Shown here in pieces: positions 60,743-64,000 of a stretch of DNA of 64,000 nt. The position numbers were made by a program, and so were the translations under genes. Position 1 is the first letter of the stretch. The number at the start of each line of letters is the position of its first letter. Source of the stretch: an uncultured Anaerolineae bacterium. Lineage in GTDB: Bacteria > Chloroflexota > Anaerolineae > Promineifilales > Promineifilaceae. Below the pieces are notes generated by a model. The model made no database searches, was not told the origin of the DNA, and saw only the letters and a program-made list of their open reading frames with translations. The DNA lies in contig CAJQMR010000001.1 in the NCBI GenBank assembly GCA_905479495.1, positions 1 through 64,000 on the forward strand. The letters run 5' to 3'.

Positions 60743-61543
60743 CTAGCCTTGGAGCAGATCGGTGACGGTGCGGCCCAGGATGGAGCCTTCGCCGGACGAT
60801 TTGCCACCACCACCGCTGCTAAATTTGGCATTTTGCAGCACGCGGTCGGCCAGGCGGCTGAACGGCAGTGATTGCAGCCAAACGCGCCCGGTACCTTGCA
60901 GCGTCGCCAGGAAGAGCCCTTCCCCGCCAAAAACCATCGATTTCAGGTTACCTGCTCGCTGGATATCGTAATCAATCGTTGATTCAAAAGCGACAATACA
61001 GCCGGTATCAACCATGAGCTTTTCGCCGTTGAGCCGCTTTTCAACGATGGTGCCGCCAGCGTGAATGAACACGTTGCCATCGCCACGCAGCCGCTGCAAA
61101 ATGAACCCTTCGCCACCGAAAAAGCCTGCGCCCAACTTCTTGCTAAAGGCAATGCTCACCTCAGTGCCTAAGGCGGCACAAAGGAAGGAATCTTTTTGGC
61201 AGATCAGTTCGCCATTGGCTTCATCCAGGTCGATGGCAATGATTTTGCCGGGGTATGGTGCGCCAAAAGCGACATGCTTTTTGCCCTGGCCGTTGTTGGT
61301 GAAGTGGGTCATAAAGATCGATTCGCCCGTGAACGCCCGCTTGGCCATGCTGCCCAAAGCACCTAAAAATCCCTGATCTGGCTTGGAACCATCGCCCATT
61401 TTTGTTTCAAAGCCAACGCCGTCTTCCATGTACATCATACCGCCAGCTTCAGCAATAACCGTTTCGCTGGGGTCCAGTTCTATTTCCACAAACTGCAAGT
61501 CGTCGCCAAATACTTGGTAATCTACTTCGTGACTTTTTTTCAT
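60743..61543 (-). CDS. AIM24/TIGR00266 family protein
   Basis: The 266-aa protein, with AAAAAGGAG about 8 nt upstream, matches the AIM24 family: [54 protein letters not shown], and a Gly-rich [18 protein letters not shown]. The fold is a double-stranded beta prism. In bacteria the role is not established. The C-terminus carries [20 protein letters not shown]. Confidence 0.87.
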   Translation of the reverse strand: MKKSHEVDYQVFGDDLQFVEIELDPSETVIAEAGGMMYMEDGVGFETKMGDGSKPDQGFLGALGSMAKRAFTGESIFMTHFTNNGQGKKHVAFGAPYPGKIIAIDLDEANGELICQKDSFLCAALGTEVSIAFSKKLGAGFFGGEGFILQRLRGDGNVFIHAGGTIVEKRLNGEKLMVDTGCIVAFESTIDYDIQRAGNLKSMVFGGEGLFLATLQGTGRVWLQSLPFSRLADRVLQNAKFSSGGGGKSSGEGSILGRTVTDLLQG

Positions 61544-61562
61544 TTAGAATGCTCCTTTTTGA

Positions 61563-61621
61563 GAGTGATAAGTGATAAGTAAAAAGTGGTCAGTGAACTT
61601 TTTGCTTTTCACTTTTTACTT
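61563..61621. repeat. AAGTGAT heptad palindrome upstream of AIM24 gene
   Basis: AAGTGAT, AAGTGAT, AAGTAAA, AAGTGGT, CAGTGAA on the left face TTTTCACTTTTTACTTA on the right. It lies just upstream of the AIM24 ribosome binding site on the minus strand. Confidence 0.8.
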
Positions 61622-61681
61622 AGGCAATTTCTCTACGCAACGGCCGTATCAACCGTTGCACTGTTATCATAACATGCCCAC

Positions 61682-61816
61682 TTAATAACCGCGTGTTAAA
61701 TCGATTGCATTTGGTAATAATTCACCTATGGTAGCCACATTCAGCAGCTTAGCTAGATAGCTCAGGCGCACCAATTGGGTTTGGGTCACAAAGCCAGTTC
61801 GATATGATGGACTTGG
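61682..61816 (-). pseudogene. Decayed 3' end of a gene
   Basis: A 44-codon frame includes YRTGFVTQTQLVRLSYLAKL and ends GELLPNAIDLTRGY-stop. Immediately upstream a second frame reads ITAVTPFDQVHHIEL before a stop, as expected from a frameshift. No start codon fits. It is probably the remnant of a lost minus-strand gene that once carried the ACGGCCGT octamer. Confidence 0.4.
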
Positions 61817-61935
61817 TCAAACGGTGTAACGGCCGTTATCGTTAGCACGTCTAGAGAATTATGACGATGTGCAAGTTGGCTCTTCAAAACACCAGCTCGC
61901 CCATATGGGCAGACAAAAAAATTTGACATAATTTA

Positions 61936-63201
61936 TTATGAATGGCGAATACGATTTCCAGCAACAAAGCCCAACAAACCAGCGAGAAAAATTCCCAAAA
62001 GAGACATTAAGCCAGACGCTATTCTGACAAGATCATTATGGGGCTTCATTTCTGCGAAATTTGCTGTTGTAATTGTATCAATCATGTAAAGTACATACTG
62101 GAAATAAGAATATAATATCCGTTGAAAAGGATCGGAGATAGTTCTATAAAATTGCACGTTTTCTCCGGTCCAAGCAAGTCCACCTAACGACCAAATGGTA
62201 AATGGACCGATAACTAAAATAATTGAAATTATCCAAAACAACACCCGCCAAATACTTTCTCCATAATCGCACAGAAGTTCAACCAACCAGTCTCCCAACC
62301 AAAGCAATAAATGTCGAAAATAAAAAACCAACACTCTAGGATGAAATTTGCTTTTCCCTCGAAAAGTACGCTCATTATCAATTTTTATAGACACATCGTT
62401 TAATTCAGCCTCTCCAAAAATTGGCCTGGCGTATTTGGGCAGGTGCAGGTGTTTCCCAAGTTTTCTCATTCTGAGATATGCCCATGTGGCATCTTTAGAC
62501 TGCCCAACCGACTGCCAATTTGCACTGAATGCTTCATATATCTGAATTGTTCTAAATAATCTGGCGCTTGGCCTAATCGAAGCATCTTTTTTCCCAATTC
62601 TTGCCGCTAATCTGCGATAATAATCTAAGTAATAATCATCATTCTCTAAGAGTAATTTTCCCCCTAAATCTTTTCTTTGAAAGACAGTACTATCCAGCTG
62701 TGCTAAGTACCAATTGACACCTGTAAGGCGTGCCTGACTTAGATTTGCAGCTGAAAGATTTGTCCGATAAAAATCTACCCTTGTCAGATCACTTCGACGA
62801 AAATCTGTACCTGAGCAATTGGCACCATAAAAAATAGAATACGCGAAATCGCTAGAATATGCTTTCGCATTTGCGAAATTTATAAAACTTAAATCAGCCC
62901 CCTTCAAACTAGCATTTTTTATTGTAGCCCACGATAAATCTGCTCCGGTTAAGCTTTTCCTATCCCCAAATTTGATGCCATCTAAGTTAAGGCCATCAAG
63001 ATCGATTCCCCGCATGTCGGCTCCAGAAAAGTCGATCTGCGAGCGATCTGCAACCTCGTTAATATGTCTAAGAACATCTTCACGATTTAATCTCTTTCGA
63101 TTGTTGTGAGGGGGATACTTGTTATCTGGTGGGGAGGCTATTTCGCTTCTAGTGAACCGATTAAAAAGTAACCTAAACCATTTTGTAACTAAATTTACCA
63201 T
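61936..63201 (-). CDS. Pentapeptide-repeat protein fused to a two-TM channel-like domain
   Basis: The 421-aa reading starts at 63201 (MVNLVTKW); a start at 63240 is also open and neither has a good ribosome binding site. Residues about 50-170 are A(D/N)LxX pentapeptide repeats (FSGADMRGIDLDGLNLDGI, TGADLSWATIKNASLKGADL), forming a right-handed beta-helix. A helical linker follows. Two TMs (about 318-338 and 390-412) flank a pore-loop-like MIDTITTANFAEMKP, which recalls TxTTVGYGDxxP of Ion_trans_2 channels with a changed filter. The gene is AT-rich and has no ACGGCCGT, which suggests recent transfer. Confidence 0.78.
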   Translation of the reverse strand: MVNLVTKWFRLLFNRFTRSEIASPPDNKYPPHNNRKRLNREDVLRHINEVADRSQIDFSGADMRGIDLDGLNLDGIKFGDRKSLTGADLSWATIKNASLKGADLSFINFANAKAYSSDFAYSIFYGANCSGTDFRRSDLTRVDFYRTNLSAANLSQARLTGVNWYLAQLDSTVFQRKDLGGKLLLENDDYYLDYYRRLAARIGKKDASIRPSARLFRTIQIYEAFSANWQSVGQSKDATWAYLRMRKLGKHLHLPKYARPIFGEAELNDVSIKIDNERTFRGKSKFHPRVLVFYFRHLLLWLGDWLVELLCDYGESIWRVLFWIISIILVIGPFTIWSLGGLAWTGENVQFYRTISDPFQRILYSYFQYVLYMIDTITTANFAEMKPHNDLVRIASGLMSLLGIFLAGLLGFVAGNRIRHS

Positions 63202-63293
63202 GTGATTAAGTGGTATTGGGGCAAAACAACGCGAGAACAAGGTGCAGGAAACCTAAGTTTAGCTCACGTCACCTTACCCCTATAGGACGGCCG

Positions 63294-64000
63294 TTATTTG
63301 CCCTGCCAGGTGGCAGGGCGCTTGTTGATGAAGGCGTCCATGCCCTCTTTTTGATCTTCGGTGCTGAAGAGCATGTAGAAGAGGCGGCGCTCGTGGGCCA
63401 GCCCGGCTTGCAGCGGCGTCTCGAAGACGGCATTGACGGCTTCTTTGGCCAGGCGCAGAGCCACGGGGGCGCGGGCGGCAATCTCGGCAGCAAATTTGAT
63501 GGCTTCTTCCAGGTAGAGTTCCACAGGCACCACCCGGTTAATGAGACCATGTTGTTGGGCTTCGCTGGCGGAAAGGAAACGGCCGTTCAATACAATCTCC
63601 ATCGCCAACGCTTTACCCACGGCATAGGTCATGCGCTGGGTGCCACCTGCGCCGGGGATAATGCCCAGGTTGATTTCTGGCTGGCCAAATTTAGCGCTCT
63701 CGCTGGCCACGATCATGTCGCAGGCCATCGCCAGTTCACAGCCACCGCCCAGGGCAAAACCGGAAACGGCCGCAATCACCGGTTTGCCAATCTTGCGCAG
63801 TCGATCCCAGTAGTCGATAAACGGATTGTTCAGCATAGCAGCAGGCGTGGCGTTGGCCATCTCTTTGATGTCGGCCCCGGCGGCAAACGCTTTTTCACTG
63901 CCGGTGATCACCATGCAGCCAATATTATCGTCGGTATCAAACAGCTCCAGGGCAGACATTAGCTCGCTCATCAGCCCACGATTGAGGGCGTTAAGCGCTT
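63294..64000 (-). CDS. Enoyl-CoA hydratase/isomerase (crotonase), 5' end outside window
   Basis: The frame is open to the window edge (upstream residues LNALNRG precede MSELMSALELF), so the N-terminal 30 or so residues are missing. It has FAAGADIKEM (oxyanion hole), GGGCELAMACDMIVAS and FGQPEINLGIIPGAGGTQR with both catalytic Glu residues of hydratases. This points to 2-enoyl-CoA hydration in beta-oxidation, for example of crotonyl-CoA. The pattern is close to short-chain EchA/Crt enzymes. Confidence 0.92.
   Translation of the reverse strand, partial: ALNALNRGLMSELMSALELFDTDDNIGCMVITGSEKAFAAGADIKEMANATPAAMLNNPFIDYWDRLRKIGKPVIAAVSGFALGGGCELAMACDMIVASESAKFGQPEINLGIIPGAGGTQRMTYAVGKALAMEIVLNGRFLSASEAQQHGLINRVVPVELYLEEAIKFAAEIAARAPVALRLAKEAVNAVFETPLQAGLAHERRLFYMLFSTEDQKEGMDAFINKRPATWQGK

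Larger units (their letters stand above)
61544..61935. other. Gap with heptad repeat, two octamers and gene debris
   Basis: The 392-nt gap contains the heptad element at 61563-61621, two ACGGCCGT octamers (about 61640 and 61831) and a coding remnant (61682-61816). No intact gene is seen. Confidence 0.5.

Overview
The window looks like a chromosomal contig of a filamentous-type Chloroflexota bacterium (Anaerolineae/Caldilineae-like). This is inferred from the gene set: FecR and lipoprotein genes with long Thr/Pro linkers (PTNTPAPAPTNTP), a menaquinone-type cytochrome bc locus, MoxR/DUF58/VWA genes, large GT-C membrane glycosyltransferases with C-terminal beta-sandwich modules, MreB, Rex, and a secreted FG-GAP/PKD protein ending in LFLPLTIK. 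No phage, IS transposase or CRISPR array is visible.

Layout. 0-5.5 kb: 5'-truncated FG-GAP/PKD protein, membrane adenylate cyclase, GH5-like lipoprotein with a discoidin domain, NmrA-type reductase. 5.5-12.8 kb: a signalling block made of two FecR-domain membrane proteins flanking an ECF-type sigma factor, then a convergent Ser/Thr kinase-CHASE2-pseudocyclase. 13-18 kb: adenosine deaminase, lipoprotein, UroD-family protein, APH-type phosphotransferase. 18-22.3 kb: MoxR-DUF58-VWA-VWA operon. 22.3-28.7 kb: HtrA-like protease, MenB, glutaryl-CoA dehydrogenase, a translationally coupled phosphotransferase pair, and two zinc-ribbon proteins. 28.9-35.7 kb: Rieske-cytochrome b-cytochrome c operon, tRNA-Val, dCTP deaminase, ArgS, lipoprotein. 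35.7-42.2 kb: GT4 and a MacAB-like exporter operon. 42.6-49 kb: Rex, then a divergent F1-ATPase operon (atpA-G-D-C) ending in mreB. 49.3-57.2 kb: three GT-C membrane proteins. 57.4-64 kb: tRNA-Sec, di-haem peroxidase, methyltransferase, AIM24 protein, pentapeptide-repeat/channel-like protein, and a crotonase cut by the window end.

How the genes work together. MenB makes a menaquinone precursor. The bc complex would oxidise the quinol, F1 would make ATP, and Rex would link NADH/NAD+ state to transcription; a Rex-like operator overlaps its own promoter. The two cyclase-type proteins and the sigma/FecR set are separate signal-transduction modules.

The most unusual feature is the DNA itself. The palindromic octamer ACGGCCGT occurs about 100 times by hand count (about one expected by chance), in coding DNA of all frames and in gaps. 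This resembles HIP1 in cyanobacteria. A second layer is families of palindromes built from 7-nt units. They lie between genes, and in at least three places inside the reading frames of GT-C proteins, where they encode extra peptides.
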